From assembly GCA_015520975.1 (NCBI GenBank), contig WAOZ01000192.1, forward strand, positions 1-13,648: a DNA stretch of 13,648 nucleotides. Reading direction: 5' to 3'. Both the position numbers and the translations under genes were made by a program. The stretch comes from DHVE2 group archaeon. Its GTDB lineage: Archaea > Thermoplasmatota > Thermoplasmata > Thermoplasmatales > Aciduliprofundaceae. The notes under the pieces are model-generated. The model saw only the letters and a program-made list of their open reading frames with translations, was not told where the DNA came from and did no database searches. Below, piece by piece: positions 6,842-13,330 of this stretch (its first letter is position 1; each line of letters begins with the position of its first letter).

Positions 6842-7780
6842 TCATCTCCTCATATAACCGGCCACAGTGCTTGCGGTATATTTTACCAGATTTTTAACAC
6901 TGTTGAACTGCGATGTTTCGGCATGGCGATACAGCATGCACTCTCTTTTGCAGGAATACATTTTTTTCCTTGCTTTTTTCGCTTCCTCGGAGAGAAGTAT
7001 CGTTTCAAGGTCGCTCTCAAGAAGATTTCCGACCTTCCATCCAATAACGCTGCAGGGATACACAATATCCCCGTTCGCCTCAATCATAACAGAGAAGGAT
7101 TTGCAGGTGTAATGGTTTATCAAACTGTCTATGAACGCTTCGCTGGTAACTATCGTGCTACCAAACTCTTTTTTGAGTTTTTTCAGTTCTTCGTACATAA
7201 CTTTTCTATCGGGGGAAAGGTTGGGCGCGCCGGGTAAATGCACAGCGGGCATTATCAGAATTCGTGCTCCTGCTTTATGCGCTTTTTCCACCTTCCAGCG
7301 CATGGCATCAACATCGTTCTTAGTGACCACTGTTTGCACGGTTATTTTAATTTTATCAGTGTATTTGGGAAGCTCGTCAAAAAGGTGAAGGTTATCGTGC
7401 CCCTCATCTATGGATATGTGAAGAAAATCAAGATATTTAGCGAATTTTTCGAGTGGCAGTTTATGCAGCAGCGCACCGTTGGTGGTCATAAACAGATAGA
7501 AGGAACGATCATGGGCATATTTAATTATATCCAGAATATCTTTTCTCAGAGTAGGCTCGCCACCTTCAAGGCTCAGCACCGTCACCGTGCTCTCCGCCAG
7601 CCTGTCAATAATCCTGAAAACATCTTTTGTGGGCAAATCTTTCGTTCTGTCGTTCCATACATTGCAAAACGGGCATTGCATATTGCATCTATGCGTGACT
7701 TTAAATGAGCCATAAACAGGACGATCGTAATCAAGATAGCTTTTTAGAAACCATTTTACCGCTCGGATGTTTCTGTTCAT
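6842..7780 (-). CDS. Radical SAM enzyme with a SPASM/twitch-like C-terminal cysteine set
   Basis: A 312-residue protein. Cys32, Cys36 and Cys39 in RCNMQCPFCN form the CX3CX2C motif that binds the SAM-cleaving 4Fe-4S cluster. GGEP (73-76) binds the SAM amino group, and HISIDEG (121-127) fits the usual later strand. Four more cysteines near the end (226, 243, 277, 281), with the stretch EANGDIVYPCSVIGWKVGNL, match the SPASM/twitch pattern of enzymes that carry an auxiliary cluster and act on peptides, tetrapyrroles or alcohols. The reaction is unknown. ATG 7780 is a leaderless start with a TATA-like box about 28 nt upstream. The next gene starts 2 nt after its stop, so it probably works with the nucleotidyltransferase-cupin protein, perhaps on a sugar or surface-molecule precursor (inference). 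Confidence 0.9.
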   Translation of the reverse strand: MNRNIRAVKWFLKSYLDYDRPVYGSFKVTHRCNMQCPFCNVWNDRTKDLPTKDVFRIIDRLAESTVTVLSLEGGEPTLRKDILDIIKYAHDRSFYLFMTTNGALLHKLPLEKFAKYLDFLHISIDEGHDNLHLFDELPKYTDKIKITVQTVVTKNDVDAMRWKVEKAHKAGARILIMPAVHLPGAPNLSPDRKVMYEELKKLKKEFGSTIVTSEAFIDSLINHYTCKSFSVMIEANGDIVYPCSVIGWKVGNLLESDLETILLSEEAKKARKKMYSCKRECMLYRHAETSQFNSVKNLVKYTASTVAGYMRR

Positions 7781-7804
7781 TCAGAATATGCGAAGATTTG
7801 ATTT

Positions 7805-7811
7805 TATTTAA
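7805..7811 (-). promoter_or_regulatory. TATA-like box of the radical SAM operon
   Basis: TTAAATA on the minus strand, within AAAGATTAAATAAAATC. It is centred 28 nt before ATG 7780, and no Shine-Dalgarno precedes that ATG. Confidence 0.5.
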
Positions 7812-7858
7812 TCTTTTTCAGATACGCGGTATCGGGGATACAGATGTCGTGTAAAACA

Positions 7859-7866
7859 TTTAAATA
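7859..7866 (+). promoter_or_regulatory. TATA-like box of the ipk-fni-zpr1 operon
   Basis: TTTAAATA preceded by AACA, centred 27.5 nt before the A of ATG 7890. This supports a leaderless ipk transcript. An out-of-frame ATG at 7883 would be upstream of the predicted RNA start. Confidence 0.6.
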
Positions 7867-7889
7867 CGGTGGCACAATCCATATGAGTA

Positions 7890-8624
7890 ATGATACTGAT
7901 AAAACTCGGCGGCAGTATAATTTCTGATAAACGAAGATACAAAAAATTCAGGTCTGATGTCGTGAGAAATCTTGCAAATTACATTCCAAAAAAAGATGTT
8001 ATTCTTGTTCACGGCGGCGGCTCATACGGGCATATTCTCGCGCACAAATATAAGATTAGAGACGGCTTTGAGGAATGGAAACGGATCGGGTTTGCAAAAA
8101 TTGCAAAGGATATGATGGATCTGAATAGAATGATTCTCAGAATTCTTCTTAAGAAGGATATTCCCGCTGTAGCGGTGCCACCTCACTCGTTCCACATCAT
8201 GGGCGATGAGTTTGATTCTGAAATTTTCAAAGAGTTGTTATCCCACGGCATGGTGCCTCTCACATACGGTGATGTAATTCTTCACAGAAGGAACGGTATT
8301 GATATCTGTTCAGGGGATTATCTTATGATGCATCTTGCAGAGCAATTCAGACCTTCCAAGACCATATTCGTCACCGATGTGGATGGGATATACGATAGAG
8401 ACCCCGAAAACCCAGATGCTCGTCTTATAAAAATTCTGAAAAGAGATTTCTCTCCTGAAACCTCCGTCAAGGTTAAGGATGTTACCGGCGGCATGAAATA
8501 CAAAATAGAGATCATGAGAAACATCGCCAGATACAGCCGCGTTTATGTTATAAACGGATATCACCCCGAAAGATTGAAAGCGGTTTTGAATGATGAAAAA
8601 TTCATCGGGACGGTGATAAAGTGA
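7890..8624 (+). CDS. ipk: Isopentenyl phosphate kinase
   Basis: A 244-residue amino-acid-kinase-fold enzyme that phosphorylates isopentenyl phosphate with ATP to give isopentenyl diphosphate, the closing step of the archaeal alternative mevalonate routes. Visible signatures are IKLGGSIISDK (4-14) for the phosphate-binding loop with Lys5 and Lys14, and HGGGSYGH (41-48), whose final His48 is the residue that sets IPK apart from glutamate and aspartate kinases. SGDYL and VTDVDGIYDRDP follow for ATP binding, then DVTGGMKYK near the C-terminus. Length is normal for archaeal IPK. Its stop overlaps the GTG start of fni as GTGA, which puts two consecutive isoprenoid steps under one translation-coupled message. 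The symbol rests on motifs and on the fni neighbour. Confidence 0.95.
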   Translation: MILIKLGGSIISDKRRYKKFRSDVVRNLANYIPKKDVILVHGGGSYGHILAHKYKIRDGFEEWKRIGFAKIAKDMMDLNRMILRILLKKDIPAVAVPPHSFHIMGDEFDSEIFKELLSHGMVPLTYGDVILHRRNGIDICSGDYLMMHLAEQFRPSKTIFVTDVDGIYDRDPENPDARLIKILKRDFSPETSVKVKDVTGGMKYKIEIMRNIARYSRVYVINGYHPERLKAVLNDEKFIGTVIK

Positions 8625-9637
8625 TTGAAGAAAGAAAATTGCAGCACATAAAAATCTGCGCATGGGAGGATGTTGCATCATCGCACAATTACTGGGATGA
8701 TGTGATTATCAGGCACAGGGCGATACCCAATGCCAATCTCGATGATATCGATACCCGAGTGAAATTTCTTGGAAAAACTTTAGATTATCCCATAATAATA
8801 GACGCTATGACCGGCGGACACAGAATCGCCAAAAAAATAAACAGAAACCTTGCGATCGCCGCGGAGCATTTCAACATAGGTATGGCCGTGGGTTCACAGC
8901 GTGCAGCCATAGAGAATCCAGAACTTGCAAATACCTATTCCGTAATTAGCGAATACGAGATCCCTCTCCGAATCGGAAACCTCGGTGCGCCACAGTTCGC
9001 ACTTGGATATGGAATGGAGGAGATAAAAAAAGCGATTGAGATGATAGACGCCCATGCCATAGAAATCCATTTCAACTTTCTGCAGGAGGCAATACAGCCA
9101 GAAGGCGATACGAAAATCACTGGGCTTGAAAAGAATCTCGCCGGAATCGCTAAAAAATATGTTCTCATAGCTAAGGAGACAGGCGCGGGCATAAGTATAG
9201 ATGACGCTAAAAAATTTAAAAAGATGGGCTTCAAGGCACTTGATGTGAGCGGTGTGAGCGGTACAAGTTTTGCCGCTGTCGAAAAATACAGAGGTGGGGG
9301 ATTGAACGGTGAGCTTTTCAGAAACTGGGGGATTCCTGCGCCGCTCTGCGTTATGGAGCTGAGAGAGCTGGGGCTACCGATAATAGGCAGTGGAGGCATA
9401 CGCCACGGGCTTGATGTCGCACGGGCTATCGCGCTCGGTGCCGATGTTGCAGGTATCGCGAGAGAGTTGCTGAAACCTGCCATGGAATCCTCAAACCAAG
9501 TCATCAAGAAACTTGAGGAGATCATACAGGCACTGAAAATAGCGGTATTCATGAGCGGGTGCGGTTCGGTGAGGGAGCTTAAAAAGGTTAATTATATAAT
9601 CACAGGCAAACTGAGGGATTGGATATGGAAACAGTAA
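8621..9637 (+). CDS. fni: Type 2 isopentenyl-diphosphate delta-isomerase (FMN-dependent)
   Basis: A 338-residue cytoplasmic flavoenzyme interconverting IPP and DMAPP; it needs FMN, a reductant and Mg2+. Motifs in order are ERKLQHI (4-10) for the diphosphate, DAMTGG (61-66), GSQR (91-94), GNLGAPQ (119-125), HFNFLQEAIQPEGD (150-163) with catalytic Gln155 and Mg ligand Glu156, KETGAGIS (185-192), DVSGVSGTSF (208-217), and the phosphate-binding GSGGIRHG (257-263). Length is typical for archaeal enzymes. It starts with GTG at 8621, overlapping the ipk stop; no better ATG exists before the conserved RK..HI element. It sits between ipk and the zpr1-like gene. Together with IPK it provides both C5 units for ether-lipid side chains. 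Confidence 0.95.
   Translation: MIEERKLQHIKICAWEDVASSHNYWDDVIIRHRAIPNANLDDIDTRVKFLGKTLDYPIIIDAMTGGHRIAKKINRNLAIAAEHFNIGMAVGSQRAAIENPELANTYSVISEYEIPLRIGNLGAPQFALGYGMEEIKKAIEMIDAHAIEIHFNFLQEAIQPEGDTKITGLEKNLAGIAKKYVLIAKETGAGISIDDAKKFKKMGFKALDVSGVSGTSFAAVEKYRGGGLNGELFRNWGIPAPLCVMELRELGLPIIGSGGIRHGLDVARAIALGADVAGIARELLKPAMESSNQVIKKLEEIIQALKIAVFMSGCGSVRELKKVNYIITGKLRDWIWKQ
9613..9617 (+). promoter_or_regulatory. Ribosome binding site deciding the zpr1-like start
   Basis: GAGGG, seven bases before ATG 9625 and only one base before the in-frame TTG 9619. It therefore selects the ATG. It lies inside the end of fni, so the two genes are coupled. Confidence 0.5.
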
Positions 9638-10194
9638 TAGATGCCGTGTGTCCCATATGCAACAAAAAGACCCTTATTTATCGTGTCGAAGAACTGGATA
9701 TACCGCATTTTGGCAGATGCCTTCAAACGACGCTGATTTGCAAATCCTGTGGCTTCAGGCACGCAGATATCATGATGCTTGAAGTTCACGAGCCTGTTCA
9801 TTATGAACTCAAAATAGAAAATGAGAATGACCTTTACGCCAAGGTAATTCGCTCAACCTCTGGCACAATAACCATTCCAGAGATCGGGGCAAAACTGGAG
9901 CCGGGACCCCTCTCCGAGGCATTTATAACCAATGTTGAAGGTGTGCTGAACAGATTTGTGGATATTCTCGTGCAGCTGCTCCATACATATCCATCAAAGA
10001 GAGAAGAAATTCTCAAATTGCTGAGAAAAATTGGCCACATCCGTCATGGTAAGGAGAGTGCCACACTCATTTTAGATGATCCTCTGGGAAACAGCGCCAT
10101 TTTAAGCGAGAAAGTGCAGCGAAGAAAATTAACCGAGGAGGAAATAAAAAATCTGAAACTGGGGGAATTCACAATAGAAATAGGGAAGAAATGA
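9625..10194 (+). CDS. ZPR1-type zinc-finger protein
   Basis: A 189-residue archaeal ZPR1-related protein. Cys9/Cys12 in CPIC and Cys39/Cys42 in CKSC form one C4 zinc site, with about 26 residues between the pairs as in ZPR1 fingers; RCLQTTLICKSCGFRHAD is the characteristic second half. Downstream are the all-beta elements expected after the finger (SGTITIPEIGAKLEPG, then TNVEGVLNRF) and a helical charged tail. Eukaryotic ZPR1 carries two such modules and acts with eEF1A; archaeal proteins have one, and their role is poorly known. It overlaps the fni 3' end by 13 nt, so it is the third cistron of the isoprenoid operon. Six T directly after the stop (10195-10200) may terminate the transcript. 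Confidence 0.9.
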   Translation: METVIDAVCPICNKKTLIYRVEELDIPHFGRCLQTTLICKSCGFRHADIMMLEVHEPVHYELKIENENDLYAKVIRSTSGTITIPEIGAKLEPGPLSEAFITNVEGVLNRFVDILVQLLHTYPSKREEILKLLRKIGHIRHGKESATLILDDPLGNSAILSEKVQRRKLTEEEIKNLKLGEFTIEIGKK

Positions 10195-10200
10195 TTTTTT
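10195..10200 (+). terminator. Oligo-T terminator candidate after the ipk-fni-zpr1 operon
   Basis: Six consecutive T immediately after the TGA at 10192-10194. Archaeal RNA polymerase can terminate on such runs. Its last base is shared with the stop codon of the converging purD gene. Confidence 0.35.
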
Positions 10201-11531
10201 CATTCACCCCTGAGTTTTCGCATACGCTCTATTTTCCGCTCTATCATCTCGCGCTTGGCTATATCGTGCCTCATATACACGCGTCCCGTGATGTGCTTTA
10301 GCGCTCTTTCGGCGATTTCCTCCGCTTCATAGAGATTATCCGCCACACCGACAACCGCCAGAGAACGCGATGTGGTTGTGAAAATCTTTCCGTTTTCCTC
10401 GTTCACCGACGCGTAATACAGAAGCGCTCCCTCACGCTTTATCTTCTCCTCATTGATTTTTATCTGCTGATTCGCTGCGGGATTCGGCGTACCATAGCCT
10501 TCTGGCACAACATATTTGACCACCGTGGCTTTATTATAAAATTCCGGTTTGGGGATATTACCCTCTATTATACCCCAGGCGATATCCACGAGACTTGTTT
10601 TTAAAATGCTCAGAACATTCATAGCCTCTGGGTCTCCGAATCTGCAATTGACCTCTATTATCTTTGGGCCTTCTGCCGTTAGCATGAACTGGCCGTAAAG
10701 TATGCCCCTGTAAATTCTGCCCTCTCTTCGCATCGCAGCCACTATATCTTCCACGATTTTCATGGATTTTGTGTAATCCTCTTTCGTTAAGAAAGGAAGC
10801 AGATGGTTTTCCATGGAATAAGATCCCATACCACCTGTGTTCGGACCCGTGTCTCCCTCAAAGGCGCGCTTGAAATCCTGGACGAGGGGCATGCCCTTAA
10901 CGGTTCTTCCATCTGTGAAAACCTGAAGGGTGTATTCCTCACCTTCAACTTTTTCTTCAATTATCACCTTTCCAACACCGCCTATTTTTTTATCGATTAC
11001 CTCTTTCGCATATTCTATACCCTCTTCCCGCGTTTTGAAATGCACGCCCATAACTCTTACACCCTTGCCACCCGTGACACCGACGGGTTTAACCACGAAG
11101 GGTTTTTCGTAATTCTTCAAAAATTCTTCCACCTTGGACGAATCCGTGAATACATAGTAATCTATCAGCCCCTCGATTCCGTGCTTTTTCATAAGATCAC
11201 GCATAAACTCCTTGGAGCCTTCTATTATCGCCGCATCTTTCACAGGTCCCACAACGGGTATACCTTTATCCTCAAGCATATCCGCCATACCGTTTATCAA
11301 AGGCGTTTCCGGACCTATGAACGCAAAATCCACTTTGCGGAACTTTACCCAGTCAAGATTCTTTACGAAAGATACGCTGTTTTCATCGCCAATTATGTAA
11401 TCCTGAGATATTCTCGCAATTCCAGGGTTTTTGTGTTTCATCACCGCATAAATCTTCGCTGAACCGCGTTTGAGCGCCTCGGCTATCGCGTGCTCTCTAC
11501 CCCCAGATCCTATTAACAGAACCTTATTCAT
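10200..11531 (-). CDS. purD: Phosphoribosylamine-glycine ligase (GAR synthetase)
   Basis: A 443-residue ATP-grasp enzyme joining glycine to 5-phosphoribosylamine with ATP, the second step of de novo purine synthesis. The N-domain loop is GSGGREHA (8-15) and the glycine-site element is GPETPL (73-78). The ATP-grasp loop is VVKPVGVTGGKGV (146-158), followed by DTGPNTGGMGSYS (227-239) and the metal site VNCRFGDPEAM (294-304). Full length for an archaeal PurD. ATG 11531 is preferred over GTG 11540 because GGAGG ends about eight bases before the ATG but directly abuts the GTG. The start overlaps the scpB stop by 8 nt, so the two are co-translated. Its 3' end lies 5 bp from the converging zpr1-like gene. 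Confidence 0.96.
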   Translation of the reverse strand: MNKVLLIGSGGREHAIAEALKRGSAKIYAVMKHKNPGIARISQDYIIGDENSVSFVKNLDWVKFRKVDFAFIGPETPLINGMADMLEDKGIPVVGPVKDAAIIEGSKEFMRDLMKKHGIEGLIDYYVFTDSSKVEEFLKNYEKPFVVKPVGVTGGKGVRVMGVHFKTREEGIEYAKEVIDKKIGGVGKVIIEEKVEGEEYTLQVFTDGRTVKGMPLVQDFKRAFEGDTGPNTGGMGSYSMENHLLPFLTKEDYTKSMKIVEDIVAAMRREGRIYRGILYGQFMLTAEGPKIIEVNCRFGDPEAMNVLSILKTSLVDIAWGIIEGNIPKPEFYNKATVVKYVVPEGYGTPNPAANQQIKINEEKIKREGALLYYASVNEENGKIFTTTSRSLAVVGVADNLYEAEEIAERALKHITGRVYMRHDIAKREMIERKIERMRKLRGE

Positions 11532-12042
11532 TTTTCTCACCTCCTTTGCTCATCTTCTCTTCAAAAAATTTCTTAATATCTTCGGGTTTGGATGCATCTA
11601 TCCCAAAATACTCCGCAAAGCGCTTGGTTGTGCGAAGTACTGATGTACGTCCCTGAACCTTGGAGTAAATCAATCCGCGCTTTTTGAGTTCATCCACATG
11701 CTGATACACCCTGGAACCTCGCAGTCTCCGCAATTCGCTCTGCGTTATGGGCTGATAATACGCGATGATCGCCAGCGTTTTGAGTTCTTCATCCGTAAGC
11801 TCCCTTTTCCCCATCTTATAGCCGTATTCCGCATAATCATCTTTGAGCTGCATAACGTATTTATTTCCAATTCTGACGATTTCTATGGCACCGTTCCTTT
11901 CATCGTAATGCTTTCTCAATTTTTTCATAGCCTTGCTAACTTCTTCCGGTTTCAGATTTGCAACTTTGGCAATTTCACCCACTCTCATGGGTTTATCCGA
12001 TGAGAACAGAACCGCCTCCACTATGCGCATAATTTCATCCAT
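11524..12042 (-). CDS. scpB: Segregation and condensation protein B
   Basis: A 172-residue kleisin-associated protein made of two winged-helix domains. The first (about 1-65) runs from IVEAVLFSSDKP through the EEVSKAMKKL helix; the second carries LKTLAIIAYYQPITQSELRRLRG, the hallmark ScpB segment, then VYQHVDELKKRGLI. In complex with SMC and ScpA it helps compact and separate the chromosome. A charged tail ends in GGEKNE. ATG 12042 is chosen, giving the usual MDEI start; TTG 12051 is less likely. A TATA-like box lies about 25 nt upstream and there is no Shine-Dalgarno, so the message is probably leaderless. No scpA or smc gene is in the window; it is coupled to purD instead. Confidence 0.93.
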   Translation of the reverse strand: MDEIMRIVEAVLFSSDKPMRVGEIAKVANLKPEEVSKAMKKLRKHYDERNGAIEIVRIGNKYVMQLKDDYAEYGYKMGKRELTDEELKTLAIIAYYQPITQSELRRLRGSRVYQHVDELKKRGLIYSKVQGRTSVLRTTKRFAEYFGIDASKPEDIKKFFEEKMSKGGEKNE

Positions 12043-12061
12043 AAATCGCAATATTCAAGTG

Positions 12062-12071
12062 TATTAAAATA
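12062..12071 (-). promoter_or_regulatory. TATA-like box of the scpB-purD operon
   Basis: TATTTTAATA on the minus strand, centred about 24-25 nt before ATG 12042. It is in the 120-bp divergent region shared with pus10. Confidence 0.45.
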
Positions 12072-12128
12072 CTTTGCGATGCTGTTATGCATTCTTCTCA
12101 AAATTCGAGCAGTTTTTCGAAAGGCCAA

Positions 12129-12143
12129 AAGAATTAAATCTGT
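12129..12143 (+). promoter_or_regulatory. TATA-like box of pus10, copied again inside the gene
   Basis: AAGAATTAAATCTGT; the TTAAAT core is centred 26.5 nt before the A of ATG 12163, the expected distance for a leaderless message. The identical 15 bases occur again at 12188-12202 within the coding region. Confidence 0.55.
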
Positions 12144-12162
12144 AGGGTAAATTCGCTTTTTT

Positions 12163-13323
12163 ATGAATGATATGCTCATCGAAGCCGAAGAATTAAATCT
12201 GTGCGATCACTGTCTCGGCAGAATTTTCGCGATGCGGGGGCATGGGCTAACAAATGCAGAGCGCGGACGCGCTCTTCGTGTAATATATGCGATGAAGCAC
12301 AATATCACCTACAGCACTCCCGATAAATGTACTCTGTGCAGAGGATTGTTCGATAATCTGGACAGATACGCTTCCCATATAGCCAGAGTCCTCGAAAAAT
12401 ACGAGTTTGATACTTTTATGATCGGCAGCCGCTTTCCACAAAGCGTTCTTGAAAAAGAGAAAAGTATCCATGAAAAGTACGGGAATATGGGAGAGCCCGT
12501 GAACAGGGAGTTCAACAGAGAGGTGGGCAAAAAAGTTATGCACCTCACGGGTAAAGAAGCAACCATAAAAAACCCGGATATAGTGGTGATCGTGGATGTG
12601 GAATACGACGATGTCAAACTCGAAATTAAGCCGCTTCTCATTTACGGCCGCTATAAAAAATTAGTTCGCGGTATACCGCAGACAAAATGGCCTTCCGGCA
12701 AATACAAAGAGAGTGTGGAAGAACTGATTGCGCATCCCATTATGCAACTGACGGGAGGTAGTTCCCATGAACTCCACGGAATGGGACGCGAGGATATAGA
12801 TGCAAGGATGCTCGGAAACGGCAGACCGTTCATAATAGAGATCAAAAATCCCGTTCGCAGAAAATTTGATCTGAAAGAGATGGAGAGGAAAATAAACGAA
12901 TACGCCTTGGGCAAAATTGAAGTTGAACTAATCCGATTCGCATCGAGAAGCGATGTGGTGAAACTGAAATCCGCCGCACCAAAAAAAAGATACGAAGTGG
13001 GAATAACAGTGGATGCGAGTGAGGAGGAACTGAACAACGCTCTGAAATCTCTCGTGGGTGAAATCAGGCAGCGAACACCGACTCGCGTCGCACACAGAAG
13101 GGCGGATAAAATTCGATTTAAAAAAGTGTATGAAACTAAACTGAAAAAATGGAGCAAGGATGTGAAAATTGTTGAAATTCTTGCACAAAGTGGAACTTAC
13201 ATAAAAGAGCTGATGCACGGTGATGGTGGTCGCACTGTACCATCACTTGCAGGCTTGCTCGGTAAAAAAGTTGAGGTTGTGTGGCTCGATGTTATAGAAA
13301 TACTCGACTCAGAAGAAAACTAA
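12163..13323 (+). CDS. pus10: tRNA pseudouridine synthase Pus10
   Basis: A 386-residue enzyme that in archaea makes pseudouridine at positions 54 and 55 of the tRNA T-loop. The N-terminal zinc site is visible as Cys14/Cys17 (CDHC) and Cys56/Cys59 (CTLC), followed by a THUMP-like region. The catalytic domain carries PLLIYGRYKKLVRGIPQTKWP (158-177) and GREDIDARMLGNGRPF (208-223); the catalytic aspartate is Asp211 or Asp213 in this motif. RRADKIRFKKVYETK and GTYIKELMHGDGGRT near the end are conserved parts of the synthase core. Length is about normal for archaeal members. The start has no Shine-Dalgarno and is set by the TATA-like box at 12129. It is monocistronic, divergent from scpB, and ends 7 bp before the converging coiled-coil gene. 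Confidence 0.95.
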   Translation: MNDMLIEAEELNLCDHCLGRIFAMRGHGLTNAERGRALRVIYAMKHNITYSTPDKCTLCRGLFDNLDRYASHIARVLEKYEFDTFMIGSRFPQSVLEKEKSIHEKYGNMGEPVNREFNREVGKKVMHLTGKEATIKNPDIVVIVDVEYDDVKLEIKPLLIYGRYKKLVRGIPQTKWPSGKYKESVEELIAHPIMQLTGGSSHELHGMGREDIDARMLGNGRPFIIEIKNPVRRKFDLKEMERKINEYALGKIEVELIRFASRSDVVKLKSAAPKKRYEVGITVDASEEELNNALKSLVGEIRQRTPTRVAHRRADKIRFKKVYETKLKKWSKDVKIVEILAQSGTYIKELMHGDGGRTVPSLAGLLGKKVEVVWLDVIEILDSEEN

Positions 13324-13330
13324 GTGGAAA

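Noticed and set aside
5877..6857. Long rightward open frame (326 codons) opposite the nucleotidyltransferase-cupin gene
   Set aside because: The leftward frame has complete conserved motifs of two domains plus a ribosome site. The opposite frame shows no recognisable motif and follows from the codon pattern of the real gene.
7883..7927. ATG at 7883 as an alternative or upstream start near ipk
   Set aside because: It is out of frame, encodes only 14 residues, and lies upstream of the transcription start predicted from the TATA-like box.
8935..9552. Leftward open frame of 205 codons inside fni
   Set aside because: It is fully antisense to a motif-complete isomerase, has Ser/Pro-rich low-quality composition, and shows no promoter or ribosome site.
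10803..11462. Rightward open frame of 219 codons opposite purD
   Set aside because: It is antisense to a full-length ATP-grasp enzyme, and the translation has no coherent domain.
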